Assembly (NCBI RefSeq): GCF_002024165.1
Contig: NZ_MWQN01000004.1
Span: forward strand, 806,001-870,000
Source: Embleya scabrispora
GTDB lineage: Bacteria; Actinomycetota; Actinomycetes; Streptomycetales; Streptomycetaceae
Direction of reading: 5' to 3'
Length of the DNA stretch: 64,000 bases
A program made the translations under genes and the position numbers. This document shows positions 8,817 to 17,761 of the stretch, in pieces. The notes beneath the pieces are model-generated. The model did no database searches and was not told the DNA's origin. It saw only the letters and a program-made list of their open reading frames with translations. How positions within the stretch are numbered: the first letter of the stretch is position 1; each line of letters starts with the position of its first letter.

Positions 8817-9980
8817 ATGGCGAGAAAACGAATCATCGGCTTCCTGCTGGCCATCGCGATCGTGGGCATGGGGGCGGCGGCGCTGCCCTTCACCTCGACC
8901 GCCGCCGCCGCGAGTTGCGCGGCCGGATGGAACGCGTCGGCCGTCTACACGGGCGGCGCCACCGCCTCGTACAACGGCCACAACTGGGGTGCCAGGTGGT
9001 GGACCCAGGGCGAAACCCCCGGGACCGCCGACGTATGGACGGACCAGGGCGCGTGCGGAGGCGGCGGCGGCACCACCGGCGGCTCCACGGGTGGCGCCAC
9101 GGGTGGTACGACCGGCGGTGGCGGCACCTGTACCTACCCGGACTGGGTAGCCGGCCGGTCCTACGCGGTCGGTGACGTGGTGCGCTACACCAACGGCAAC
9201 TACTACCGGGCCAAGAACGCCAACCCGGGCTACGACCCGGTGATCAGCACCTGGTACTGGGAGCCGTACTCGTGCAGCGGATCCACCACCGGAACCACCA
9301 CCGGATCGACCACCGGAAGCACCACCGACGGCAGCACCGGCGGCAACGGCGGCAACCCCGGCGACTTCGTGGTGAGCCAGGCGCAGTTCGAGCGCATGTT
9401 CCCGAACCGCAACCCGTTCTACACGTACGCCGGCCTGACCGCCGCGCTCGCCTCCTACCCGGGCTTCGCCAAGACCGGCAGCGACACGGTGCGCAAGCAG
9501 GAGGCGGCGGCGTTCCTGGCCAACGTCAACCACGAGACCGGCGGCCTCGTCCACATCGTCGAGCAGAACACCGCCAACTACCCGCACTACTGCGACGCCG
9601 GTCGGCCCTACGGATGCCCCGCCGGCCAGGCCGCCTACTACGGACGCGGCCCGATCCAACTGAGCTGGAACTTCAACTACAAGGCGGCGGGTGACGCGCT
9701 GGGCATCGACCTGCTGCACAATCCCAACCTCGTCCAGAACGATCCGGCCGTCGCCTGGCAGACCGGCCTCTGGTACTGGAACACCCAGAACGGTCCGGGC
9801 ACCATGACCCCGCACAACGCGATGGTCAACGGTGCGGGCTTCGGCGAGACCATCCGCAGCATCAACGGCTCGCTGGAATGCAACGGCGGCAATCCCGCGC
9901 AGGTGCAGAGCCGGATCAACAGCTACCAGTCGTTCGTGTCGATCCTGGGCACCACACCTGGGAACAACCTGAGCTGCTGA
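8817..9980 (+). CDS. Secreted family 19 chitinase with two chitin-binding modules
   Basis: A 387-residue exported enzyme. A signal peptide (residues 1-31, RKRIIGFLLAIAI then an Ala-rich cleavage region) is followed by a CBM5/12 module (~32-80, WNASAVYTGG and ARWWTQGETPG), a Gly/Thr linker, a second CBM5/12 module (~102-155, PDWVAGRSYAVGDVVRYTNG), another Gly/Ser/Thr linker and a GH19 catalytic domain (~180-387). The domain shows NVNHETGGL with the general-acid glutamate, YYGRGPIQLSWNFNY and the terminal helix region. It hydrolyses chitin outside the cell. A dre site upstream implies DasR control. Domain order is typical of streptomycete GH19 chitinases, though two binding modules are more than most. 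Confidence 0.92.
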   Translation: MARKRIIGFLLAIAIVGMGAAALPFTSTAAAASCAAGWNASAVYTGGATASYNGHNWGARWWTQGETPGTADVWTDQGACGGGGGTTGGSTGGATGGTTGGGGTCTYPDWVAGRSYAVGDVVRYTNGNYYRAKNANPGYDPVISTWYWEPYSCSGSTTGTTTGSTTGSTTDGSTGGNGGNPGDFVVSQAQFERMFPNRNPFYTYAGLTAALASYPGFAKTGSDTVRKQEAAAFLANVNHETGGLVHIVEQNTANYPHYCDAGRPYGCPAGQAAYYGRGPIQLSWNFNYKAAGDALGIDLLHNPNLVQNDPAVAWQTGLWYWNTQNGPGTMTPHNAMVNGAGFGETIRSINGSLECNGGNPAQVQSRINSYQSFVSILGTTPGNNLSC

Positions 9981-9986
9981 GTCGGA

Positions 9987-10033
9987 CGGGCGGGGCGCGG
10001 CGGACCGGCGATCGGCCCGTCGCGCCCCGCCCG
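9987..10033. terminator. Bidirectional hairpin between chitinase and RNA ligase genes
   Basis: A perfect 13-base GC stem (CGGGCGGGGCGCG with CGCGCCCCGCCCG) around a 21-base loop, placed between two convergent genes. It can act on both transcripts. Confidence 0.55.
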
Positions 10034-10061
10034 CACACCTACGCACACCAGCGCGGCACAC

Positions 10062-11101
10062 TCACCCCGAACCGCGCCCGCGCCCCCCACGCGCACCCCG
10101 GCGTTCGGCGGCGTCGAAGCGGGCGAGCGCGCGGGCTCCCGGCTCCAACGCCCGGACCAGGCTCCACAGTTGCGTATCCGACAGGCCGCCCACCCCGTCG
10201 GCGATCTCCTCCGCCGCGTCCTGGGAGATCTCCTCGGCCACCGCGTCGAGGGCCGCCCGGGGCCCGAGCTTGCTCACCGCCGCGGCCGCGCGGGCCGGCG
10301 TGAGCAGCGTCGCGGCCCGGACCAGCAACCACGCCGGCACCCCGGCCGCGCCCTCCGGCGGTGCCACGTGCGGCCGGGAGCCGGCGAAGCGGCGGTCCTC
10401 GGCGAAGCCGTCCTGCTTCACCTTGACCACCGGGCGGGCCCCATCGTTCTCCCACCACTCCCCGGTCGGCTTGAGCACATACCCCTCGGCGAGGTTGCCC
10501 TCGATGCGCGGCAGCCCGAGCAGCCCCGGGACCAGGCTCGCGAACACACACGACAGATCCCGAGCGAGTGCGCCGACCCGTGCCCGAGCACCGGCACACA
10601 GCGCAGCCCCGCCTCGGCCGCGCTCGCCCGCAGCGCGCGGTCCGCGATCCAGCACCGCCCGTCCGCCGTCTCGACCGCCGCGTCGAACACCAACCAGTGC
10701 AGGTCGGGGGCGTACCAGACGCCGGTCTGCACCGGCTCGCACGCGGGATCGGCCGGGACGTCGGGATGCGGGTAGCAGCCACCGGCCAGTTCGCCGTACA
10801 CGGTCACCGAGGCCGTCTCACCCCACACCGCCCGCAGCGACGCGGCGAACCGCGTCGCGCCCACGGCCAACCCCGGCCAGATCCTCGCGACCCCGAAGAA
10901 GTCGTCGAGCAGTTCGTCGGACAGCAGCTCGCGCCGCTTGGCCGGCCGCACCCCGGAGCCGTCGCACACCACCGCGAAGTGTGCCCCGTGCACCTTCTCC
11001 GCCGCCACCCACTCCCGCCCGCCGCCCGCCCCGGGCCGCGCCTTCGCGGACATCTTCGGGTACGGCCGCAGCGCGGAACCCCCGTACATGGCCTGTGACA
11101 T
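10062..11101 (-). pseudogene. RNA ligase family gene with a one-base frameshift
   Basis: Read across two frames this encodes a ~346-residue nucleotidyltransferase of the RNA ligase (Rnl2/DraRnl-like) superfamily. The first frame (ATG 11101, after GGAGGA) carries the adenylation motif I AAEKVHGAHFAVV with nucleophile lysine, and motif III-like LHWLVFDAA. The second frame carries motif IV EGYVLKP, motif V KVKQDGFAE and a helical C-terminal domain to 10062. The frames join at the GGG at 10559-10561: restoring one G would read ...CTC GGG GAT CTG. So one base appears deleted in a G run. This could be a true mutation, a sequencing error, or programmed slippage; all catalytic motifs are otherwise intact. 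Confidence 0.72.
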
Positions 11102-11180
11102 GGCGAGATCCTCCGCCGCCCGCACGGCGCCCGGCAACCGGGTTTCCGGGTGGCGCGGCCCGAGGCAGCCGCCGCCGTGG

Positions 11181-11819
11181 TCAGAGTCGAGCCCGCAACG
11201 TGCCCCGGTCCAGCCCGAGTTCGCGCTCCGCCGTGGTGATCGCCATGTCGTCGAGCGTCGGGTGGTCGAGCCTGATGTCGGCGTCGGCGTTGGCGTAGGA
11301 GCCGAGCCCGTCCACGGTGACCAGGATGTGCAGGGCCGCGCCGAGGGCGTCGTCGGTGTCGAACTCCCCCGCCGCGACGCCCGCTTCGATCAGGGCGGTG
11401 AGCGCGGTACGGGTCACCGTCTCCTGGGCGCCGACCGCGTCGCGCAGTCCCTCCTTGAACCGGCTGAGGTGCCGGGCGTTCAACCACAACCGGCTCAGGT
11501 CGAGATACGTCCCGTCGGCCAGCCGGACCAGGAACCGGGCCAGCCGGTCGATCGGCGCCAGCCCCTCCTCGTCCGCCGGCAACAACGTGTCGCGCTCCTT
11601 CGTCGCCGCGTCCGTGAACGCCTCGGCGACCAGGGCGTCCGCGGCCGGGAAGTAGTGGCCGATCAGCCCCGGCCGCACCCCCAACTCGTCGGCGACCCGG
11701 CGCAGCGTGATGCGTTCCAGGCCCTCTTCGAGCGCGATCCGCGCGGCGGTGCGCAGGATCTCCGCGCGGCGCTCGTCGGGCAGCTTGCGAACGCGGGTGG
11801 GTTGAGGTCTTGACGCCAT
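11181..11819 (-). CDS. TetR family regulator (BetI-like), divergent from an NCS1 permease
   Basis: A 212-residue regulator starting at the ATG at 11819 (MASRPQPTRVRKLP); longer in-frame starts run into the operator region. The HTH spans ~10-60 (ITLRRVADELGVRPGLIGHYF). The C-terminal domain holds HILVTVDGLGSYA near ~175, a pattern found in BetI_C-type TetR proteins. It is divergent from the permease at 11908 with tandem operator-like sequences in the 88-base gap, so it likely controls the permease-amidohydrolase-C45 operon in response to its substrate (inference). Confidence 0.87.
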   Translation of the reverse strand: MASRPQPTRVRKLPDERRAEILRTAARIALEEGLERITLRRVADELGVRPGLIGHYFPAADALVAEAFTDAATKERDTLLPADEEGLAPIDRLARFLVRLADGTYLDLSRLWLNARHLSRFKEGLRDAVGAQETVTRTALTALIEAGVAAGEFDTDDALGAALHILVTVDGLGSYANADADIRLDHPTLDDMAITTAERELGLDRGTLRARL

Positions 11820-11829
11820 GGCCCACAGC

Positions 11830-11874
11830 TTATTGGATGTGCGACCATTAGCCAGTTGGCCATACGACCAATAA
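11830..11874. promoter_or_regulatory. Tandem imperfect operators between TetR and NCS1 permease genes
   Basis: Outer arms TTATTGG (11830-11836) and CCAATAA (11868-11874) form a long inverted repeat. Inside are two related quasi-palindromes, TTGGATGTGCGACCA and TTGGCCATACGACCAA, sharing TTGG and GACCA. Two dimers of the adjacent TetR could bind here. Confidence 0.5.
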
Positions 11875-11907
11875 CCGGCTCGGCCGGCCGACCCCCGAGA
11901 GGCCCCG

Positions 11908-13341
11908 ATGACCACCACCAAGCGCACCCCCGACGCGAGACCGCAGGACATACCCGGTTCCGGATCCGCCGGGCATCGGGAAACGCGCGGCATCGACCAG
12001 GTCCCCGCCGACGAGCGCGGCGGACATCCGCGTCGGCTCTTCGCGGTCTGGGCCGCCCCGAACGTGAGCTATCTGAGCTTTGTCGTCGGCGCGACGCTGA
12101 TCATCATGGGCCTGTCCCTCGCCCAGGCGATCGGGCTCATCCTCGCCGGCAACCTGCTGTGGATCTGTACCGGCGTGATCGCCGCCTCCGGCCCGGTCGC
12201 CGGCACCAGCGGGTCGGTGATCTCACGCGCCATGTACGGCGTCCTCGGCAACAAGGTGGTCCTGGTCCTGACCGGATGGCTGATCGCCGCGGCCTACCTC
12301 GCGCTGAACTGGTCGGCCGCCTCGGTCGCCGGCATCGGCCTGGCCGGACGATACGGCCTGCCCGACGACTCGGCCGTCGACGCCGCGGTGATCTGCGCGA
12401 TCGCGGCCGGCACGATCCTGATCGCGATCTACGGATACGCCACGATCGTGCGCCTGTACTCCGGGCTCAGCGTGTTCCTGACCGTCGTGTTCATCGTGGT
12501 GACGGGCTACGTCCTCACCGAGACCGACTGGTCGTACACGCCGGCCGAACCGCTGCACGGCGCCGCCCTCGCCGCCGCGCTCGGCACCGGGTTCACCGTC
12601 ATCGCCTCCACCCCGCTGTCCTACGCCAACAGCCCCGACCTGGCCCGCTACCTGCCGCGCGACAGCAACCCGTACGCCATCGCCGGCTGGACCGCCGTCG
12701 GCGCGTACCTGCCCAGCGTCGTCTTCACCACCGTGGGCGCCCTCGCCGCCACCGGCCTGGACATGAGCGACCCCGAGGCCGCGCTGGAAAGCATCCTGCC
12801 GGGCTGGTTCATCCCCGTCTTCGTGATCGCGGTCGTGGTCAACACGATGACCAACAACGGCATGACCGCCTACAGCGCGAGCCTGTCCATCCAGTCCGTC
12901 GGCGTCCGGCTCGCCCGCATCCCGGCCGTACTGATCATCGGCGTGCTCGGCACCGCCATGACGCTGTACGCGATCCTGGTCGTCGACTTCCTCGACAGCG
13001 TGCAGACGATGTTGCAACTCGTGGTCGTGGCGACCGGTCCGGCGATGGCGGTCGCGGTGACCGACCTGGTCCTGCGGCGCAACCGATACCACGGGGCCGA
13101 CCTGCTCGAACAACGCCGCGGCGGGCCGTTCTGGTATCACCGCGGCGTGCACCCGGCGGGCGTCCTCGCGCTGATCGGCGGCGGCCTCGTCTCCGCGATG
13201 TGGGTGAACACCAGCTTCTGGACCGGGCCGATCGCCGCCGCGATGGCGGACGTGGACCTGGCCATCCCGTCCGGGATGATCACGGCCGCGGCGATCTACT
13301 GGGGCGTCGCCCGCGCGACCGGCTCGATCCCCAAGGTATGA
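11908..13341 (+). CDS. NCS1 family purine/cytosine-type permease
   Basis: A 477-residue integral membrane protein with about 12 hydrophobic segments. It begins with a hydrophilic ~40-residue N-terminus then AVWAAPNVSYLSFVVGA, the first helix typical of NCS1 carriers (cytosine, purine, hydantoin, allantoin). Asn/Ser-rich helix pieces such as STPLSYANSPDLARYLPR (TM6 region) and NTMTNNGMTAYSAS are also characteristic. The start follows GAGAGG. It imports a nitrogen-containing ring or amide compound with Na+ or H+ (family knowledge). It leads an operon with the amidohydrolase (56-base gap) and the C45 hydrolase, so the imported substrate is probably cleaved by them. Confidence 0.85.
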   Translation: MTTTKRTPDARPQDIPGSGSAGHRETRGIDQVPADERGGHPRRLFAVWAAPNVSYLSFVVGATLIIMGLSLAQAIGLILAGNLLWICTGVIAASGPVAGTSGSVISRAMYGVLGNKVVLVLTGWLIAAAYLALNWSAASVAGIGLAGRYGLPDDSAVDAAVICAIAAGTILIAIYGYATIVRLYSGLSVFLTVVFIVVTGYVLTETDWSYTPAEPLHGAALAAALGTGFTVIASTPLSYANSPDLARYLPRDSNPYAIAGWTAVGAYLPSVVFTTVGALAATGLDMSDPEAALESILPGWFIPVFVIAVVVNTMTNNGMTAYSASLSIQSVGVRLARIPAVLIIGVLGTAMTLYAILVVDFLDSVQTMLQLVVVATGPAMAVAVTDLVLRRNRYHGADLLEQRRGGPFWYHRGVHPAGVLALIGGGLVSAMWVNTSFWTGPIAAAMADVDLAIPSGMITAAAIYWGVARATGSIPKV

Positions 13342-13396
13342 CCCCGCCAAGAGAACACCGAGCCCCCGAGCACCCGGCAAGACCGAAGGAACCCGC

Positions 13397-15058
13397 TTGT
13401 ACGCCGACGTCATCCTGTTCGCCCGGCACCTCGAACAGCCCACCGCCACTCCCGCGGTCCCCGAGGGACCCGCGGCCCCCGACCCGCTCGACCGCGCCGA
13501 CACCGTCGCCATCACCGGCGACCGCATCGTCGCCGTCGGCACCGCCGCCGACATCGCCGCGCTGCGCGGCCCCGACACCGTCGTGCACCGGTTCCCGGAC
13601 GCGACCATCCTGCCCGGCCTCGTCGACGTGCACGCCCATCCGGTCTGGGGCTCGATCTCCATCGGCAGCGGCGTGGACCTGCTCGGCGCCGGCACCCTCG
13701 ACCAGGTCTGCGATCGACTGGCCCGCGCCGTGCGCGAGCGGCCCGCCGACGCCTGGATCACCGGCTACGACCTCGACGTGAACGTCTTCGCCGGCGACCC
13801 GACCGGACTCGTCCTCGGCGAACGATTCCCCGGCGTGCCGATCTCCCTGATGACCCGCGACGCGCACGCCCTGGTCGTCAGCCCGCACGTGGTCGAGCTG
13901 ATCGGCCTGACCGGCCGCGAGACCTTCACCGACGCCTCGTCCGTCGAGGTCGGCCCGGACGGCCGCCCGACCGGCTACATCGTCGAACTCCAGGCCATGG
14001 ACCTGGTGTTCGCGCACTACCCCGAAGTACCCCTGGACACCGCCGCCGAGTTCGTCCGGGATCGGCTCGAACTGCTGGCCGCCGGCGGCCTGACCGGGCT
14101 GCACGCACTCGACTTCGCCGACCCGTCCGAAGAGGTGTACCGGCACATCGAGGCCCACGGCGACCTGCCACTGCGCATTCGCTGCTCCCCGCTCGTGCCG
14201 GCCGACTCCGGACCGGACGTCTGGCAGCGCGTGGCCGACCTCCAGGGTCGCCGCGGTCGGCGCTGGCACGTGGCGGGCGCCAAGTTCATGCTCGACGGCA
14301 CCGCCGACAACGGCACCGCGTGGTTCGACCACCCCGACACCCACGGCGAGAACCGCGAACCGCTGTGGCGTGACGTCGAGGCGTACCGCGCCGCGATGCG
14401 GTTCTTCACCGAACGCGGCATCCCGACCGCGACCCACGCGATCGGCGACCGGGCGGTGCGATTCGCCCTCGACGTGATCGAGGAGGTCGGTCCGGTCGAC
14501 CGGGCCCCGCACCGCATCGAGCACATCGAGTCCATCCCCGACGACCTCCTCGGCCGCTTCGCCGAACTCGACGTGGTGGCAAGCCTCCAGCCCGCGCACG
14601 CCACCCGGCACACCCGCGCCGACGGCACCGACAACTGGTCGCGCCGGATCGGACCCGACCGGGTCGCGCACGGCTGGCGTACCCGCGACCTGCTCGACCA
14701 CGGCGCGGTGGTGGCACTCGGCTCGGACTGGCCGATCGGACCCGGCGACCCGCGCGTCGGCCTCGCCGACTGCCAACTGCGCCGCCCCGTCGAAGAGCCG
14801 AACTCCGCGCCCGTACAGCCCGATCAGGCGCTCACCGCCCGCGAGTGCTACGCCGGGATGACCGTCGCCGCCGCCCACGCCGCCGGCGCCGCCGCCGAAC
14901 TCGGCCGGATAGCCCCGGACTTCCTTGCCGACCTCACCGTCTTCGCGGCCGATCCGCTCGCCCTCGCGCCCGAGGCGCAGGCCGCGAACGCCGTACTGGC
15001 CACCGTCGTCGGCGGCGAGGTCCGCCTCCACCCGCGCTCCCCGGAAGGACGCCCGTGA
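13397..15058 (+). CDS. Metal-dependent amidohydrolase (YtcJ-like)
   Basis: A 553-residue amidohydrolase-superfamily enzyme of the YtcJ/N-substituted-formamide-deformylase group. Motifs: VDVHAHPVWGS (HxH metal ligands, ~residues 76-86), THAIGDRAVRFALD, HRIEHIES (metal-binding histidine) and LGSDWPIGP with the catalytic aspartate. The start is TTG at 13397, preceded by GAAGGA at a suitable distance; no ATG lies near the conserved N-terminus YADVILFA. Its length is normal. It overlaps the next gene by GTGA, indicating translational coupling. It probably hydrolyses a C-N bond in a compound imported by the NCS1 permease; the substrate is unknown. Confidence 0.87.
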   Translation: MYADVILFARHLEQPTATPAVPEGPAAPDPLDRADTVAITGDRIVAVGTAADIAALRGPDTVVHRFPDATILPGLVDVHAHPVWGSISIGSGVDLLGAGTLDQVCDRLARAVRERPADAWITGYDLDVNVFAGDPTGLVLGERFPGVPISLMTRDAHALVVSPHVVELIGLTGRETFTDASSVEVGPDGRPTGYIVELQAMDLVFAHYPEVPLDTAAEFVRDRLELLAAGGLTGLHALDFADPSEEVYRHIEAHGDLPLRIRCSPLVPADSGPDVWQRVADLQGRRGRRWHVAGAKFMLDGTADNGTAWFDHPDTHGENREPLWRDVEAYRAAMRFFTERGIPTATHAIGDRAVRFALDVIEEVGPVDRAPHRIEHIESIPDDLLGRFAELDVVASLQPAHATRHTRADGTDNWSRRIGPDRVAHGWRTRDLLDHGAVVALGSDWPIGPGDPRVGLADCQLRRPVEEPNSAPVQPDQALTARECYAGMTVAAAHAAGAAAELGRIAPDFLADLTVFAADPLALAPEAQAANAVLATVVGGEVRLHPRSPEGRP

Positions 15059-16167
15059 CCACGCTCGAAGTCCCGCCCTCCCCTCGACCCCGTCGCCACG
15101 TCGCGGTCACCGCCGAGGACCCGCACACCCGCGGCGTCGCGCGCGGCGAACAGTTGCGCGACGGCATCCCCGCCGCACTCGACGCGTACGACCGCCTGTT
15201 CGCGCTCGGCGGCATCGCGCCGGACCGGGTGCGTGCCGACGCCGAACGCGCCCTCGACACGATCGGGCGCTTCCACGCCGGGGCCCGGGCCGAGATCGAG
15301 GGCATCGCGCACGGCGCCGGCCTCGACCCGTGGCGGGTGGCCGCGCTGAACGCGCGCACCGAGATCCTGGCCCGCAGCGCGGCCGTACCCCCGGGCGAGT
15401 GCACCACGATCGTGCGCCGCGTCGCGGGCGGGCCGGGGCGCGCGGCCCGGACGTTCGGCGTGCAGACGTGGGACTGGCACGTCGAACTGCGCGACCTGTG
15501 GCACACGGTGGAGTCGCGCGGCGGCCGGTACGACGTCGTCGGCATCACCGAACACGGCATCCTCGGCAAGATCGGCGTCAACAGTGCCGGTCTCGCCCTG
15601 CACTTCAACATCCTGGGCCACGAACGCGACGGCGTCGGCGGCGTGCCGATGCACGTCCTCGCCGCGATCGTGCTCGGCGAGGCCGGGGGCGTCGCGGAGG
15701 CCGTCGAGATGATCCGCGGCGCGCCCGTCGCCTCGTCCGGGTCGTTCGCGCTCTTCGACGAGGACGAGGCCGTGTTGCTCGACCTGAGCCCCGTCGGGGT
15801 GTTCGAGATCCGGCCGGAGCCGGTCGGGGGATACCTGCTGCGCACCAACCACTTCCTGACCCCGGTACCCGCCGAGGCGGAGAAGTCCCGGCTGTACCAG
15901 CCAGATTCGGGGCAGCGCTACGACTTCGTCCGGGACCGTCTCGCCCGCACCGAGCCGCCCGCCACGCCGGCCGGGCTGGCCCGGCTCCTGGTGACCGGAC
16001 CGGGCGAGCCGCCGGTGACGTGCGTGCCGGATCCCGGCCGACCCCTCGGCGCCCGCTGGGCGAGCCTGGCCACCGTCACCCTGGAGCCGGCCGGCCGCAC
16101 CGCCCACATCCTCGACGGCACCCCGGCCGACGCGGACTCCCGCCCCTGGCGCCGCCTCACGGCCTGA
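15055..16167 (+). CDS. C45 family autoproteolytic acyltransferase/amidohydrolase
   Basis: A 370-residue protein related to isopenicillin-N acyltransferase (peptidase family C45). Residues VPPGECTTI place the nucleophile cysteine at C116, the point where the precursor is expected to cleave itself; VQTWDWHVELRD then follows, with the conserved W-D after the nucleophile. Later segments FNILGHE and LLRTNHFL are also typical. The GTG start overlaps the amidohydrolase stop (GTGA). Family members move or remove acyl groups on amides such as beta-lactams, or hydrolyse N-acyl amino acids. The context suggests removal of a side chain from an imported amide (inference). Confidence 0.87.
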   Translation: MTTLEVPPSPRPRRHVAVTAEDPHTRGVARGEQLRDGIPAALDAYDRLFALGGIAPDRVRADAERALDTIGRFHAGARAEIEGIAHGAGLDPWRVAALNARTEILARSAAVPPGECTTIVRRVAGGPGRAARTFGVQTWDWHVELRDLWHTVESRGGRYDVVGITEHGILGKIGVNSAGLALHFNILGHERDGVGGVPMHVLAAIVLGEAGGVAEAVEMIRGAPVASSGSFALFDEDEAVLLDLSPVGVFEIRPEPVGGYLLRTNHFLTPVPAEAEKSRLYQPDSGQRYDFVRDRLARTEPPATPAGLARLLVTGPGEPPVTCVPDPGRPLGARWASLATVTLEPAGRTAHILDGTPADADSRPWRRLTA

Positions 16168-16173
16168 GCGGGT

Positions 16174-16205
16174 GGGTCGGCGCCGGCGGGGGACGGCCCC
16201 GACCC
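16174..16205. terminator. Hairpin between convergent C45 and APC permease genes
   Basis: A stem of GGGTCGG with CCGACCC (extendable with one mismatch to 11 pairs) in a 56-base gap between convergent genes. Confidence 0.4.
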
Positions 16206-16223
16206 GCCCCCGGGGGCGATCGG

Positions 16224-17660
16224 TTACTCGGTCGTGTCCCGAACCGGGTCGGGCATGGTCCAGCGGTGCGCACGTCTGGGGTACAGGTAGGCGTAGTAGT
16301 AGAGGTATCCCGCCGCGACCATGGCCACGGCGATGCCGGCCGGGCGCCAGTCGGCGTCGATCGCCTCGTACAGGACGTAGGCCATCACGCCGATCGCGGC
16401 CACCGGGACCCACGGCCAGGCGGGCATCCGGTACGTCGCGTGGGCGGTCGCCCCGGAGATCCGGCCGTACAGCGCGGCGACGGCGACGAAGATGTACAGC
16501 AGCACCAGATTGGCGCCGGTGGCCAGGATCAGCTTGTCCAGCGGAACGAGCCAGGCGACGACGATCGCGGCGGCGCCCATCGACAGGGTGGCCGCGACGG
16601 GGGTGCGCAGGCGCGGGTGCACCGCGGCCAGCGGCCGGCCCACCACGTCGGGCCAGGCACGGTCGCGGGCGGACGAGTACACCAGTCGGCCGATCTGCAG
16701 CATGATCGCGATCACCGCGTTGACGATGGCGATCGCGATGCCGAGGCTGACGACGGTGTTCACCGTGTCGCCGCCGCGTTCGAGCAGGAAGTAGTTCATC
16801 GGGGACGGGGCCGCCATGAGGGCGCTGGTGCTCGGCGTGCCCAGGAGTACCGCCACCAGCGGCAGGCACTCCGCGACCACGGTGATCCCGAGCGACCACA
16901 TCACGATCCGGCCGATCGAGGAGACCTCCCGGGTCTCCTCGGCGTAGTACACCGACGTGCCGTAGCCGTTGTAGGCGAACAGCGCACTGGCGGCGAAGGA
17001 CGAGACGAGCCCGGCGGAGGCGCCGACGAGCACGCCGTCCTCGCCGAGCGCGTGCGGCGTCCAGAGCGTGGATATCGGCTGCTCGACGTTGACCAGGCCG
17101 AGCCAGGCCAGTACGGCGATGGCGGCGAGTTCGACGGCCAGGAACACCCCCGTCACCCAGGCGTTGGTGCGGATTCCGAGCACCGAGACGAGCGAGGCCA
17201 CCGCGATCACGGCCAGACCGGTCCTCTTGCCGCCCAGCGAGTCCCAGACCACGCCCAGGTAGTCGCCTGTGCCCAGGGCGATCACCGCCACCGTCAGGAC
17301 CCCGGCGAGCAGGGACAGCGCGAACAGCGCGAAGCCCGTGGCGCGGCCCAGGGTACGTGCCGCGAAGGCGTATTCGCCGCCGGTGATCGGGAAGGCGCTG
17401 GACAACTCCGCGTAGCAGAAGGCCATCAGCATCCCGGCGACGGCCGCGAGCGCGAAGGCCAGTGCCGCCGCGCCGCCGAGCCCGCTGATCACCGACGGCA
17501 TGATGATGAAGACGCTCGACGCGGGCGTGACGGCGGACAGCGTGATGAACATGTTCTCGCGCAGACCCAGCGAACGGGACAGGTCCTGGGCGTAGGCCGG
17601 CGACTGCGACTGCGGCGGCGGGGTGCCGGCGGGCGGCCGGCTGCCCTGGGATTCGGCCAT
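16224..17660 (-). CDS. APC superfamily amino acid permease
   Basis: A 478-residue transporter with ~12 membrane helices. After a polar N-terminus (~1-28) comes LGLRENMFITLSAVTPASS, the first APC helix with its broken glycine-poor centre, then the conserved YAELSSAFPITGGEYAFA (TM2-TM3) signature. Length is normal for amino acid/amine permeases. It is divergent from the TetR gene at 17762 with palindromes between, suggesting control by that regulator. It probably imports an amino acid or amine used by the P1 peptidase gene or released by it. The exact substrate cannot be read from sequence. Confidence 0.87.
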   Translation of the reverse strand: MAESQGSRPPAGTPPPQSQSPAYAQDLSRSLGLRENMFITLSAVTPASSVFIIMPSVISGLGGAAALAFALAAVAGMLMAFCYAELSSAFPITGGEYAFAARTLGRATGFALFALSLLAGVLTVAVIALGTGDYLGVVWDSLGGKRTGLAVIAVASLVSVLGIRTNAWVTGVFLAVELAAIAVLAWLGLVNVEQPISTLWTPHALGEDGVLVGASAGLVSSFAASALFAYNGYGTSVYYAEETREVSSIGRIVMWSLGITVVAECLPLVAVLLGTPSTSALMAAPSPMNYFLLERGGDTVNTVVSLGIAIAIVNAVIAIMLQIGRLVYSSARDRAWPDVVGRPLAAVHPRLRTPVAATLSMGAAAIVVAWLVPLDKLILATGANLVLLYIFVAVAALYGRISGATAHATYRMPAWPWVPVAAIGVMAYVLYEAIDADWRPAGIAVAMVAAGYLYYYAYLYPRRAHRWTMPDPVRDTTE

Positions 17661-17669
17661 GTGGCTCCC

Positions 17670-17731
17670 TTGTCAGTTCTTTGACGCCGGAGTCAACGAT
17701 ATGGAAGAGTCCCACGTCAATAGGCTGACAA
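17670..17731. promoter_or_regulatory. Palindromic control region between APC permease and TetR genes
   Basis: A near-perfect 16-base palindrome, TTGACGCCGGAGTCAA (17681-17696), is flanked by an inverted pair TTGTCAG (17670-17676) and CTGACAA (17725-17731). A further GTCAATAGGCTGACA segment repeats the GTCA theme. The region is AT-rich and probably holds both promoters and the TetR operator. Confidence 0.5.
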
Positions 17732-17761
17732 TAATTTGGCACTGAAGACAAGGAACGGTGC

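Noticed and set aside
9061-9350. Gly/Thr-rich short repeats that could look like a repeat array
   Set aside because: They encode the flexible linkers between chitin-binding and catalytic modules, in frame and without spacers.
13280-15031. A 583-codon antisense frame across the amidohydrolase gene
   Set aside because: No domain; the + strand has full amidohydrolase motifs and a ribosome site.
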